A DNA stretch of 64,000 nucleotides from Trametes villosa (GCA_002964805.2 PUDQ02000110.1:105705-169704); one strand, 5' to 3'. Numbered from the stretch's first letter, positions 20,880 through 31,987 are shown. Notes: generated by a model from the letters alone, not told the origin. Numbers and translations: made by a program.

Positions 20880-23083
20880 CACCATCTGGTGTAGAAATGA
20901 TACATCAGGAACCGGTAAGTCCTGTGGGACGCCATACAAATATAACCGGCTATAAGCGAACCCCCCCGGGGCTTCCGGGATCAGTGATGGCTCCTGCCTT
21001 ATAGGGTAGGCAGCCTCCGGGAGGCCTGCTATCTCCCCAGAGATAGCAGATGTGGCTGATCTGGAGAGATAGCAGCCTTATCTCTCCTGATTAGCCACAT
21101 CCCTTATCTCCCGGGCCTCCCTCCCTTCCCGGTAGCCCCGGAGCGCGGGCGCTTATTTCCCGTTTAGGTTGGCAGGAGGGGGGGTGCTCCCCCCTCAATA
21201 GATAGCTCAGTTCCCCACCGTTTGGGCTGTAAATATACTCATTTTGTTCGCATTTTCAGGGCGATCACAATGGTGGTTTGATCCCGGCGATTGGGTAATG
21301 TACAAGTCCGCTGGTATGTAGTACTGATCTACCCTTACAGGACTAGAAAAACGGCGATATCTCGCCCATTTCCTCGCGCGCCGCCAAGGTAGAGGTACCC
21401 CCGGAATCAGGTCATTAACGCGGATCGAACGAGCCCTCACGCGCAACAATCCGACCGCGGGGGGCTGCGCTGTGTAGGTACCTCCTGGGGGGAGGTGCCC
21501 CAGCTCTACCTCGAGTATCTGTGGGCGGATCTGGCCGGGGAAGGGCTAAAAATACTCATGCTATGTATGGTAAGGGAGGAAACCCATCCTGCGCACGCCC
21601 AGCGAGGTCTACCCAATTGGAGAGGGCAGACAGTACCTACCTAGTAGTCAGCTCCCTCGCTCGATTCAGTGCTCCCCCATGCTTCCAGATGGGCGCTGTT
21701 TTATGCCGTTGGTGTATACCATACTGTACTATAGATTCCCCAATTTTCAGGTCCATGCGCAACATACTGTAAACGATATTGAGCTCGCGCTTTCTGAGGA
21801 TATTCAGCCTCCTGAATATCCTCCTGGGGGCGTATTGCGCTCGCGAGGGCGCCGTCAGGTGCGCGTTGAGAATACCTACGAGGTACAAAAGAAAACGTGT
21901 GAATTGGTGGAGAACTGAGCGAGATATTAGAGTAGCACTGTCCCAGAGACAGAAGTGAGACGCGTCTCACTCTGCTCACAAGCAGTGCCACTTGAGAATT
22001 CACTTGAGTGGCTGTCTGTAGACTATAAAATGCATATCTCTGTCAGTTCTCCACCATTTTCCGCAAACTCACCTGCGTTCTGCTTGTGTTTGCTGCCCCA
22101 TTCTAGGTGTGTACTGCTTCCCCTGCCAGGTGTAGGCGATCTGCCCCCAGAATGGACTACATTTTCAAACTGATAAGCAATTTTGTAGCTTGCGCACGGC
22201 GCGATAAGGACGATGAAGGCATGCCTGAATACATGCATTCCACAGCTCTTAGGTTCAAAAAAGATCGGGGGAAACGGTAAGGAACTGAGCTTTGTATGTA
22301 CTATTTACTGTAGGTGTCTCAGAAAGCGTCTCATGAGGCATTCCTGCCTCTTCTACGAGGCTGAGGGCTCGGTACTTGGCCCGCCTATCTACCATGCTAT
22401 TACAGCTACTGTATAAGCCCTTCCTCACTCAAATCTGTCCATAGATGATTGAGATACAGCTGGGGCACCTCCCCCCAGGAGGTACCTACACAGCGCAGCC
22501 CCCCGCGGTCGGATTGTTGCGCGTGAGGGCTCGTTCGATCCGCGTTAATGACCTGATTCCGGGGGTACCTCTACCTTGGCGGCGCGCGAGGAAATGGGCG
22601 AGATATCGCCGTTTTTCTAGTCCTGTAAGGGTAGATCAGTACTACATACCAGCGGACTTGTACATTACCCAATCGCCGGGATCAAACCACCATTGTGATC
22701 GCCCTGAAAATGCGAACAAAATGAGTATATTTACAGCCCAAACGGTGGGGAACTGAGCTATCTATTGAGGGGGGAGCACCCCCCCTCCTGCCAACCTAAA
22801 CGGGAAATAAGCGCCCGCGCTCCGGGGCTACCGGGAAGGGAGGGAGGCCCGGGAGATAAGGGATGTGGCTAATCAGGAGAGATAAGGCTGCTATCTCTCC
22901 AGATCAGCCACATCTGCTATCTCTGGGGAGATAGCAGGCCTCCCGGAGGCTGCCTACCCTATAAGGCAGGAGCCATCACTGATCCCGGAAGCCCCGGGGG
23001 GGTTCGCTTATAGCCGGTTATATTTGTATGGCGTCCCACAGGACTTACCGGTTCCTGATGTATCAACTCTACAACAGCAGCTG
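20880..23083. mobile_element. Element B: second copy of the long-TIR element A
   Basis: It is 2204 bp, one base shorter than A, and follows A along its whole length with scattered substitutions, including both ends (CACCATCTGGTGTAGAAATG and CAGCTGCTGTTGTAGAG). The inverted arms are about 20880-21550 and 22410-23083. The left flank is chromovirus integrase (AGCCGCA just before the element). The right flank is not integrase but element C, and no duplication of the left flank is present there, so the right junction is a deletion or rearrangement. Confidence 0.88.
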
Positions 23084-25835
23084 TGCTAGCAGATCTCCAG
23101 CGCCCCCGGGCGCTTTTTTTGATCAGCCACATCCCGATTAGGCAGGCCTGCCTCTGCCTACCACACTATGGGCCACTCTTTGCTCAATTACTCGGCAACA
23201 CCTGCACGAATACGCCTGGCAAGTGGCTCGTTCTGTTCGTATTTTCAAGGGCTACAGGATGCCGCAAACACGAAGACAATCAGGTAAGTACTCACCACTC
23301 TACAAAGCTGTGCAATAGGCAGTTCCGGGCGACGTGATCTGGCCGATAGCTCGCCCGTTTCGCATCGCCCTTGCGCGCGCATGGGCTCCACAGAAAGCCC
23401 TTATACAGGGCTTTCCAACGAGCCCACGCGCGCGCAGTTTGTCCCAGCGGTTGCGACACTGCCCTCCATCCACTCTGGGCAGGAGGGCAGGGTAACCTCC
23501 CTGCCCCAGATCTCCGTGGATCCGCATCGGCTGCCCTCCATACGTTCACTAACCTTCTAAAGTGTGTAGGGCATGTCCTCATCCGACCCCCTGGCATGGT
23601 GGGAACCCCATGGAAGGCCCGGGAGCTTGCCTCTCTGGGCTAAGGCTGCACATAGGTTGATCTGTAGGTGATCTGGATCTGTACCTATAGGTAATGGGAG
23701 ATCATGAGCTATGATCCGGAACTGGGGTTGATCTGCCTTCTAGGTACCTGTGACCTAGTGATCTGTACCTAGTACCTACAGGTCGACCTATACATGATCT
23801 GTTTTGTGTATACTGTACCAAGTTCGGGTCATAATAAGTCTCATACAATATCTAAACACATTATGACAGTATAATAAGGTCTATATATAGCTTGGGTGCA
23901 TACCACCAACCCACATGCCTTGAGATTTACAACTTTTGAGGCCAGATATTATGATTTTGCACCTTCATTTGAGGTCAAGTGAGTGAATTTATCCTACAAA
24001 CAGATCATATAGGTCAATTAACCAGATCACAAGCCTTGATCCAGAGCTGGAGTCGATCTGCCATCTAGGTACCTGAACCTAGTTGACCTGAACCTACAGG
24101 TCAATTTGCGGGTCAGATCAGGTCGACCTATGCAGTGACCTGAACCTATGTGCAGCCTTACTCTGGGCCAGACCCCGGGCGACGATTTTGGACATAGCGC
24201 AACGGTGTCTTCGCGCGCTGCCACGATATGCATATCCCCGGAAAGCTGTGTTCAGCAGCTTTCCGTCGGTATGCTTATTGTGGCGATCCGACCGCTGGGT
24301 GCGACGCGATGACGTCCCCTTCCTGTCACACCCTTGAGGGCCTTCCCTCATACACTACTCCCTCGTTTCTCGGCCGTTTTGCCTGATTCCTGCTTCAGAT
24401 GGTCAATGTATTGTATCATAGTGCATATATGAAGTGCGATCAGAGCCCCTACCCTTCGCTGCCCGACTGTGTGCTTATCAGTTGCTCCAACAGGGGATGC
24501 ACTTTCCAGTGCCCTCCCCGACCCTCCTCTCACCCGATTAGCCTGAAAATACAGATCTCGGCGGCTGCCTGGGGCTTCCCCATACTGCAACACTGTGGTA
24601 TGCCCCTGTAGAATAGTAAAATGTGTATCTCTGCGAGTTTCTCACCGTTTTCCTTCATTCCGGATGCTATAGAGAGCTATAGGCTACCCCTATGTACCTG
24701 AGCTATTTGTAGTCTAACCCACACCTCTCTTCATAGCTAAATGGAGCATAATGTTGTGCATTCTGTGCTGCAAACAGGCAGTGTCAAATTACCGGGGATT
24801 AGAGGGAATATATGGGCCTGTGGATGACCATTTAGTGTACAAAGCATATGGGAGAGCCTAATAAACAAGTTTTAAGAGGCCTCAGGTGGGAGCTAGAAGA
24901 AGGGAGGGGGAGGGAGGGAGAGAATGACATGGGGAGGTGGAGGGGGGACTGTGCAACAAGGAGCAGTCAGATCGCCACAATGAGCATACCGACGGAAAGC
25001 TGCTGAACACAGCTTTCTGGGTTATGTGTATCGTGGCGACGCGCGAACGCGTCATCGCGCTATGCGCAAAGTCGCCGCCCAGAACCTGGCCCACAGAGCC
25101 AGGCTCCCGGGCGTTCCCGGGGGGTCCCACCACACCCGGAGGTCAGATGAGAGAATGCCCTGCGTGTTTTGGGATGTCAGTGAGCGTCCGGGGGCTACCC
25201 GATACGAATCCATGAACTTGATCTGGGGGCAGGAGGTGACCCTGCCCTCCTGCCCAGAGTGGGCAGAGGGCAGTGTCACAACCGCTGGATCGATTCGCAC
25301 GTGCAGGGGCTCGTTAGAAAGCCCTGTATGAGGGCTTTCTGGGAAGCCCACACGCGCGTTGGGGCGACGCAAAACGGGCAAGCTATCGCCCAGATCGCGT
25401 CGCCCTAAACTGCCTATTATATTGCTCAATAGAATGGTTAGTACCTACCTGATTGGCTTCGCATTTGCGGCGTCTTGTAGGCCCCTAGAATGCGATCAAA
25501 ATGTGCCACTTGCGAGGCTAATCCGCCCAGAGGTCGCTGAGTAATTGAGGAGAGAGAGCCCCTAGTGTGATGGGTAGAGGCAAGCCTACCTAATCGGGCC
25601 AATGAAAAAAGCACCCAGAGCGCGGGAGATCTCCCCGGAGTGTTATCTGGAAGAGATAAGCCAAAGGGGGCTTATCTCAAGCTGATAACACTGATCCCCC
25701 GGGGCTCCTACCACATTTAGCAAGGCCCGGAGGCTTCACCGGGGGGGGAATTACGGCATAGGCCCAGGCCGGAACATGATGCAATAAGGCGCAGGCCGTT
25801 TGACAGAACCTGATGCATCAGAACTGCAACAGCTG
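23084..25835. mobile_element. Element C: divergent member of the A/B family, left end truncated
   Basis: The right end reads CCTGATGCATCAGAACTGCAACAGCTG, resembling the right ends of A and B. Inverted arms pair 23084-23640 plus 24169-24310 with about 24945-25690, including the CTCATTACTCGG, AAAGCCCT...AGGGCTTTC and CAGGAGGGCAGGG blocks. The outer ~150 bp of the left arm is missing. The left arm is interrupted by a 520 bp MITE. No transposase domain was found. The right flank is the RT start of the chromovirus. Confidence 0.8.
23641..24160. mobile_element. 520 bp MITE with 8 bp target duplication
   Basis: It starts TAAGGCTGCACATAGGTT and ends with its inverse AACCTATGTGCAGCCTTA, flanked by CTCTGGGC at 23633-23640 and 24161-24168. 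The arms are rich in AGGT and GACCT words (tacctaggt, aggtcgacct). The opposite TIR of element C (25080-25115) carries the empty site, confirming both boundaries. An 8 bp duplication and a TA-rich start are compatible with a hAT-type MITE. Confidence 0.9.
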
Positions 25836-26111
25836 CTGGTGGTAGAGCGGGCCGAAGGGCGGTGACTTGCCGTCTTCGAGGTCAATAGAGGTGTCAAAGC
25901 CAGAGTGGTGCGGCGGGAGGTTCTCAACTTCGACCGGCGAGAAGACCGACACGAAGTCGTGGTACTTCTGCGGGACATGCTGGAGGAAGTCGTCCGGCGG
26001 TTCCGGAGGTGGCGGGGTAGATGTCGGAGTTGAAGAGGGAGGATCGGGAGTGGTCGACGCCTTGTCGAGAGTGGCGGCGGGGACCGTGTACCCAGGAGAG
26101 CCGAGCGGTTG
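25836..26111 (-). pseudogene. Chromovirus pol fragment at the start of reverse transcriptase
   Basis: The minus strand gives a proline/threonine linker, then Y-H-D-F-V-S-V-F-S, L-P-P-H-H-S-G-F-D-T-S-I and S-P-P-F-G-P-L-Y, the conserved lead-in to Ty3 reverse transcriptase. Element C begins right after it, so all catalytic RT motifs are missing. Its first residues on the right are derived from repeat D2. Confidence 0.8.
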
Positions 26112-26681
26112 ATTACGATTGATGAGGAACGAAGAAATCATTTCTTATGGGGTGAGCTCCCAGCCAAAATGTGTGATGCTGATCTGACCCAGTGGGAAAA
26201 TATTTTCAATCTCAGCTAACAAATCATTAGATCTAAAATAAGCGCCACATACAACTTTCACATACAAAATTAGGGTTAGGGTCACAATCTGTTAGAAGCT
26301 TTAGGGTTAGACCCTAGATTGGCCACACAGCCACTCTGACTGCTTGCTAGCCTTGCTCTAATGCTGACTGCTGGGCACCTGTGTAACCCTAGGTGGCACA
26401 GCATGGGCAATCACCCTCCCTATCGCTGTTTAGAGCAGCAGGCTTGCTTGTAGTGCGCCTATCAGGGTAACCACCTGTTACTTTGGCAGTATGATAGTGA
26501 TGGTACAGTAAGTTGACATCGGGTAGCCAGTCAGTTGTCACATCCATACTCTGGTGAAGTGATTAATGCTCAGGTTGCTCAACGGCAATGCTTTATTACA
26601 CAAATCGTGTATGTCCAAGTACACATCCAAGGGTGGATAGCTAAGTATAAGTGCCTGATTCAGGCATTGCCAAGGTGCATG
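26112..26681 (+). repeat. Repeat family D, copy D2 (short)
   Basis: It begins TTACGATTGATGAGGAACG like D1 and shares the following ~300 bp. Its second half (26540-26681) differs from D1 and D3 but matches D4 at 57410-57560 in inverted orientation, so D2 and D4 form a subtype. It ends abruptly at GCCAAGGTGC. Confidence 0.8.
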
Positions 26682-27342
26682 AGTACAATGATGGCAATGA
26701 GCTGGGGCTGCGCTGGGGCGAGGAGGAGGAGGAGGAGGAGGAGGACGGGCTGGGGCTCGCGCGTGCGCTGCACGACACCGAGGCTATCGGGGCTGACTTG
26801 GTGGACGAGGAGGACTTTTATGTATACTATGTGTACGCCGGGCGGGCTATGCCCCCTACTGACCCCTTGCATCTCGCGCACGATAGAACCTCCCCTCATC
26901 CGCCCCTCCGCCCCGACACACTGCCCTCTGCCCCGACATGTCAGCCTCTGCCCCGAAACGCTGCCCTCCTCCCCGACACGCACTCAACGTGCACCCCTCT
27001 GCCCCGGAACGTCTGCCTCCGCCCCGCCGCGCACCCCTCCACCCCGACACGCCCCCCGATACGCCGCCCTCCTCCCCGACACGTGCATCCCCACTGCGAT
27101 ACGCACCCGGCCACGCCGACGCAGCCCCCAGCCGTGCCAATGCGCACTCGTCCGCCCCGATACGCCGCCCTCCGCCCCAACACGCGCATATCTGCCACGA
27201 TACGCCCCCAGTCACACCGATGCGCACTTCCCCCCCGGTAGATATGCGCTACCTCCGGGCCCCGGCATGCACGCTCCGCCCCTGGTACATAGTACACTTA
27301 TGTATATATCACCAGCTACAGTTGTAATGCCTACAACCCTTG
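26682..27342 (+). other. Acidic/proline-rich coding-like stretch and minisatellite
   Basis: An open + strand frame carries a GAG-repeat run of glutamates (26718-26742), then a short acidic segment, then a proline-rich tract from a degenerate minisatellite built on C/T-rich words around gccccgacacgc (about 26880-27240). No family is recognised. The 3' part may be the sequence into which the hAT element inserted; its continuation lies after 31987. Confidence 0.45.
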
Positions 27343-27699
27343 TAGTGTACACCAAGGGTACCCAAAACCCGCGAGGGTGTGTGCGGGTATTGAGCAAGGG
27401 TGTGGGTATGGGTATAGGTACAGCCACCCGAGCGCCAGACTCATACCCGCCGGGGGGTCACAGCCACCCGTACTCATCCTTGCGATGCTCGTGGGCGCTT
27501 AAGGGCCGCCCGCGCGCCGACCGCCACCAGTCGCTCAGAAAGGGCATTAGTCCACCGTAGATACTGTATTTAGGTATAATCTATACAGTACATGCTACTC
27601 CGAGTGATGGCGACACGGAACTCCGCCGAGTTGCTCTGCCTAAGTATCAACCAACCCGGGTCCTTGCCAACCTACCCTCAGCTCACCCACCCGCAACCC

Positions 27700-30695
27700 A
27701 TGGCAAAAAAAACCAACCACCGTAAGCGACAGTCCTCGCCTAGCGCCGACACCCGCAAGTCCGCGGGCAAGAAGCCTCGCGTGGCCGCCCAGAGCTCGGC
27801 TTCGTCGACAGCGTCTAACCGGGCTCCTGTCAAGAAGGCAGCCGCCGCGAAGAAGACGACGCGCACCTCGACACTCGACGAGGACGGCTTTGAGGAGGTA
27901 GCCACCTCGGGTGACGAGCCAACTGCCGCCGGTGACACCGAGCCTGCCGAGGAAAGCTCCGATGAGGAGGACGCCGATGCCGAGCTCGGTGAGTCCTCGT
28001 AACCATTCTCCTAGTTAACAAGTCTAATGTTAGCATAGAGCGGATGAAAGGCAAATGGGACTCACCCGTATACTCGTTGTACGAGGACGCGGTCATCATG
28101 TACCGTGATAACCGGCGCGGCCATTCGTTTGCGTGCCGTGCGCGCGGCTGCAAGGTCAAGGTCGTCCGCTTCCTCGACACGAAGGACCACTCGTCTTCGA
28201 GTAACCTGTGGCGCCATGCACGCCTGTGCTGGGGCAAGGAGACCATCGACGCCATCTGCGCCGCGCGCGACCTTGAAGAGGCGCGTACGGGGGTCGTCGC
28301 GCCGCTGCTGCGTGACGGCTCGATAACTCAGGCATTCGCGCGGAAGAAGCCAGGCGTGACGTACAGTCATCGCCCTCATACGAAGATCGAAGTACGTACC
28401 GAGGTTGTGCGCTGGGTGGCGGAGGATTTGCGTCCGTATCGGATCGTGAAGGATCGCGCGCTCTTGAGCCTCCTCAAGACAGGCCGGCCGGGGTACTATG
28501 TACCGTCGCCGTCGACCGTCGCGCGCGACGTCAAGGTCGTCTTCGCGGCGACCCGCAACCGCGTTGCGATCAAGCTGCAGGTCAGTTGTTAAGTTAATAT
28601 CGCATTTTGAGCCGCTAACGAGTCACGTACCGCTAGGACATTGACGCGCGCCTGAGCTTTGCGTTCGACACCTGGACGTCGCCGAACCACCGCTCGTTTC
28701 TTGCGGTGAACGCATACTGGGAGGAGGAGGGCGTGGAGGAGATGATTATCCTTGATGTCATCGAGGTGCCGTTCGCGCACACCGGGCGTAACCTCGCGGA
28801 GGTCTTCTACAAGGTTCTGGACGAGTTTGGGATTGTGGAGAAGGTGTGTATTAGCATCCTTTTGTCCGGACAGAGATACTAACTCACCTGGGGCAGGCAC
28901 TTGGGCTGACCGCCGATAACGGCTCGAACAACGACACCATGGTGAGCCGACTGGAGGTGCTCGCGCCGGAGTCCCTGCACGAGATGAACCGGGTCCGGTG
29001 CTTCGCGCACATCCTGAACCTGGTGGCGAAGAGCCTCCTCAAGCAGTTCGATGCGCGCGTCGACCAGGAGAAGGAGGACGAAGATGCCGAAGACCGCCAG
29101 TTGCGCGAGCTGGTGTCCGGGGCTGAGAGCGACGAGGTTCTGACGCATGTGGAGGCTGAGAAGGTGCCCGATGCCGAGGATGGTGGAGAGGGGGGTCCCA
29201 AGGACGACGATCCAGACGATGAGGTCGACCCGATGGCCGAGCTCGACGACGAGGAGCGCGCGAGGTTTGAGCGCGAGGTTCGACCGATGAAGATTGTGTT
29301 GTTCAAGGTGAGTGCTGCCCACATTAGAGTTAAGGTTTGCGGCTGAACCTTAACGTCTCCCCTCCCACTGCGCGCGCGGTAGCTTCGCAAGGTCGCCTTC
29401 AAAGTCATTCATTCCTCGACTAAGCTCCTCCCCGCGTGGAACAACATCCTCAAGGAGCTCGGCCTGGCGGAGAAGAACATCAAGCGCGACGTCAGAACAC
29501 GATGGAATTCGTCGTTCGACATGCTTGACGAGAGCATCGAATACCGCCGCGCGATTGACCGTCTCTGCAACGACAAGGCGAACGACATGCGCGCGTACGA
29601 GCTGTCAGAAGACGAATGGAAGATTGCCAAGGAGTTGCGCGACGTTCTCAAGGTGCGCGCGCAACACTTAGGCTGTAACTGCTGCACTGTGCTGACGTCC
29701 GCGCGCATCATACAGGTATTCAAGGACGCCACCAACTTCTTCTCCCGTGGCACGCCAAATCTCGCGACTGTCATTCCCGCCATGGACCACCTCGACGCGC
29801 ACCTCACCACGATCAGCCGGGACGAGGAGAAGTACGCGTTCTGCATGCGCGTCTCCTGCGGCCTCGCCCAGAAGGTCCTCAACAAGTACTACTCTCTCAC
29901 GGACGCCTCGAACGTCTATCGCATCGCGATGGGTATGTGCAGTCATCAGAAGGTGCTCATTTGTCTTGCTAACGAGATCTCTATGCAGTGCTGCACCCGC
30001 GCCACAAACTCGCGTACTTCAAGCGGATGAACTGGGAGGACGGGTGGATCTCCACCGCGAGCGAGATCGTTCGCGACGAATACAACCTCAACTACAAGAG
30101 CCGCGATGGCGCCGGCCGCGCTGAGGTGAACGAGACCGCCGCGCGCGCGTCCAACAAGGGCAAGGGGCGCGATGACGGCGCACCCGCGCACGTCAACATC
30201 TTCGACGCTCTCGAGTCCCTCGACGCGCTCGCGAACGAGAGCGCGGAAGATGAGCTCACGCGTTACCTCAGCACCCCGCCGGAACTTATTGGCAACGGCA
30301 ACGCTCTCCAGTGGTGGTACGACCGGCGCGCGTCCTTCCCGACCCTCTCGCGTATGGCTCTGGACTACCTCTCTATTCCAGGTGAGTCCTTGTCCCCCTA
30401 CATGTGTTCTTGTGCTCCATCTGACGTCGCGTTCCGCGCGTTCCTAGCTACGTCTGTGGCCGTTGAGCGCGTCTTTAGCACGGGCCGCCTCCTGCTTCCG
30501 CACGTCCGCAACCGTCTCAAGGGTGAGAGCGCGCGCGCGCTCTTGTGCCTCGGCAGCTGGAGCCGTGCCGGTCTTGTGCACCCTTCGGATGCGCGTAAAG
30601 CGGCCGCGATGGACGAGCTGGATGGGGATGACAGTGATGTAGACATGGGGCAAGGATGGGACAAGATTGACGTGCGCAACGTAGACAGAGACTGA
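27700..30695 (+). CDS. hAT transposase, eight exons
   Basis: Exons 27700-27988, 28039-28580, 28637-28843, 28897-29307, 29383-29652, 29716-29932, 29989-30381 and 30448-30695 use GT-AG introns of about 50-75 bp and sum to 2577 nt, 858 codons plus TGA, with every phase matching. The N-terminus is basic and then acidic. A BED-type zinc finger follows in exon 2 (C-x4-C ... H-x3-C, ending NLWRHARLC). Exon 3 opens with D-I-D-A-R-L-S-F-A-F-D-T-W-T-S, exon 4 with L-T-A-D-N-G-S-N-N-D, the RNase H-fold acidic positions of hAT enzymes; RWNSSFDMLDE follows in exon 5. The last exons carry the hATC dimerisation domain (WWYDRRASFPTLSRMALDYL, then SVAVERVFSTG). It would cut and rejoin the element by a DDE mechanism in the nucleus. 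The start ATG at 27700 is chosen because the earlier in-frame ATGs are in the subterminal leader. Confidence 0.93.
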
Positions 30696-30960
30696 ACCTT
30701 CGCGCGACCGTATCACATTTGTATGCAATCCCATATTCAGGTGAACCTGCCCCTCTCGCGCACCGCGCGCACCGCGCGCGCCATGCGCATGTGACTCGTC
30801 TGCACCCAGAAGAACATGGCTGATATTGGTGTGATCAAGTGCGATGGGTATCGCGCAGGACAGATAGCGATCTGTGTGTCGGGCCCGGGGTGTGCTGCTT
30901 CTTGCTCCTCTGCTTCTTTTCTCACCGCGAACCCACTGTTGCGCACACGCTCTCCGCCTT

Positions 30961-31753
30961 ATGTCCTGCCTGCCGCCCTCAGATTCCTACACTCCGCATC
31001 CGCGCGCGGACGAGACCACCGCGAAGCCTCCAGCGCCGCTAGCCGCTGTCGACAATCCCGATCCCGGCACGCTCGAAGGCACTCTCTGGCCGCCTCATCC
31101 GGACCCGCTCGACTGGGAAGCGCGGCGCATTGCACCGGAGCCCTTATCGCGGGGCACGGCAGCAGTAGAGCTGCTTTGGGAGGGCTGGTCATCGGATGGG
31201 ACAGTCCCGCGCCTGTCTTTGGACGTGCGTGGGATCACCGCGGAGGGTGCTTTCATGAGCTTCCTGGTGCGCGCGACTACTTCATTCCCTTGCCTTGTTG
31301 CCGTCTGACATAGCCTTTCACAGGTACCGCTACCTCTGACCTGGGAAGATGCGCGCGCGCGTGAGTATCGCGAGTGGAACACTCGGTTCACGCCGATCAT
31401 CACGTCCTTGGGCGGCACACTCGACGAGGAGCAGACCGTGGGCATCCAGACCATATTCACGGTGTATTCATGGTTCTCGCGCGCGGAGAACGGTGGCGCG
31501 GATGCTCGCGCTGCATGGAAGGAGCTTCAAGAGCTCGCTTTCATGGCTTCCGGCATGGGTGCGGCGTTTGGCACCTCCGGAGAAGACCTGGCCATCAACA
31601 TTGAGCTATGGGCGCGCCGTCGAATCCCAGTAAGCCCATACAAGTACTAATATGCATGCTATCTGCTGACTATTGCATGACATCTATAAGGACGCTTTTC
31701 CGCCGCCATCAGAGGCAGAAGATGGTCCCGAAGACGACGAGAATAGTGTGTAG
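30961..31753 (+). CDS. Second gene of the hAT element, unknown function
   Basis: Three exons, 30961-31266, 31324-31629 and 31691-31753, are joined by GT-AG introns of 57 and 61 bp; the second has a TGCTGAC branch site. Both junctions keep phase and the frame ends at TAG, giving 224 residues. The protein begins with a proline-rich segment, then a mixed region with LDWEARRIAPEPL and WEGWSSDGTVPRL, a helical part around WKELQELAFMASGMGAAFG, and a short acidic tail. No signal peptide, membrane segment or zinc motif is visible, and I do not recognise the family. It lies downstream of the transposase and on the same strand, wholly inside the TIRs. It could be a second transposition protein or a captured host gene. 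An ATG at 30816 in another frame may act as a leader ORF. Confidence 0.7.
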
Positions 31754-31987
31754 AGTACTGGGAATGTATGAAAGGGCAAAATCTATCTTTTCTGGCAGCT
31801 GTATTTTTAGGAGAATACTCATGAGGACTCATGCAAGGGTGGCCTACCCTTGTACCCGTCCTACCCGGCGCTACCACCCATACCCATGTCAACCCGCGGG
31901 TGTGCGGGTACGGGTGTCCCAAGGGTACGGGTATGATTCACGCCAGCGGTACCCATGGGTCCACCCTTGGTGTACACTAAACCCTTG

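Larger units (their letters stand above)
18974..26111 (-). mobile_element. Chromodomain Ty3 retrotransposon (chromovirus), heavily nested and deleted
   Basis: In minus orientation the order is a partial RT start (25836-26111), a large block of later insertions (20880-25835), integrase core (20646-20879), a solo LTR insertion (20347-20640), integrase end and chromodomain (19390-20341), a polypurine tract and the 3' LTR (18974-19324). Most of RT and RNase H and the front of integrase are gone; they lay between the insertion sites of elements B and C. The element inserted into the LINE fragment to its left. Its 5' LTR is not found; D2 follows directly on the right. Confidence 0.85.
27343..31979 (+). 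mobile_element. Complete hAT transposon, 4637 bp
   Basis: The ends are 17 bp perfect inverted repeats, TAGTGTACACCAAGGGT at 27343-27359 and its complement at 31963-31979. The element is flanked by an exact 8 bp duplication, AACCCTTG, at 27335-27342 and 31980-31987, the hallmark of hAT insertion. Both subterminal regions (27356-27470, 31840-31960) are crowded with GGGTA and CGGGT words on either strand, likely transposase-binding repeats. Inside are an intact-looking transposase gene and a second spliced gene, both on the + strand. Perfect duplication, perfect TIRs and undamaged splice sites point to a recent insertion. Confidence 0.95.

Noticed and set aside
26720..27560. Long overlapping + strand ORF of 341 codons
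   Set aside because: Its proline and arginine composition follows from the minisatellite; a second + frame and a minus frame are also open there, and it crosses the hAT TIR.
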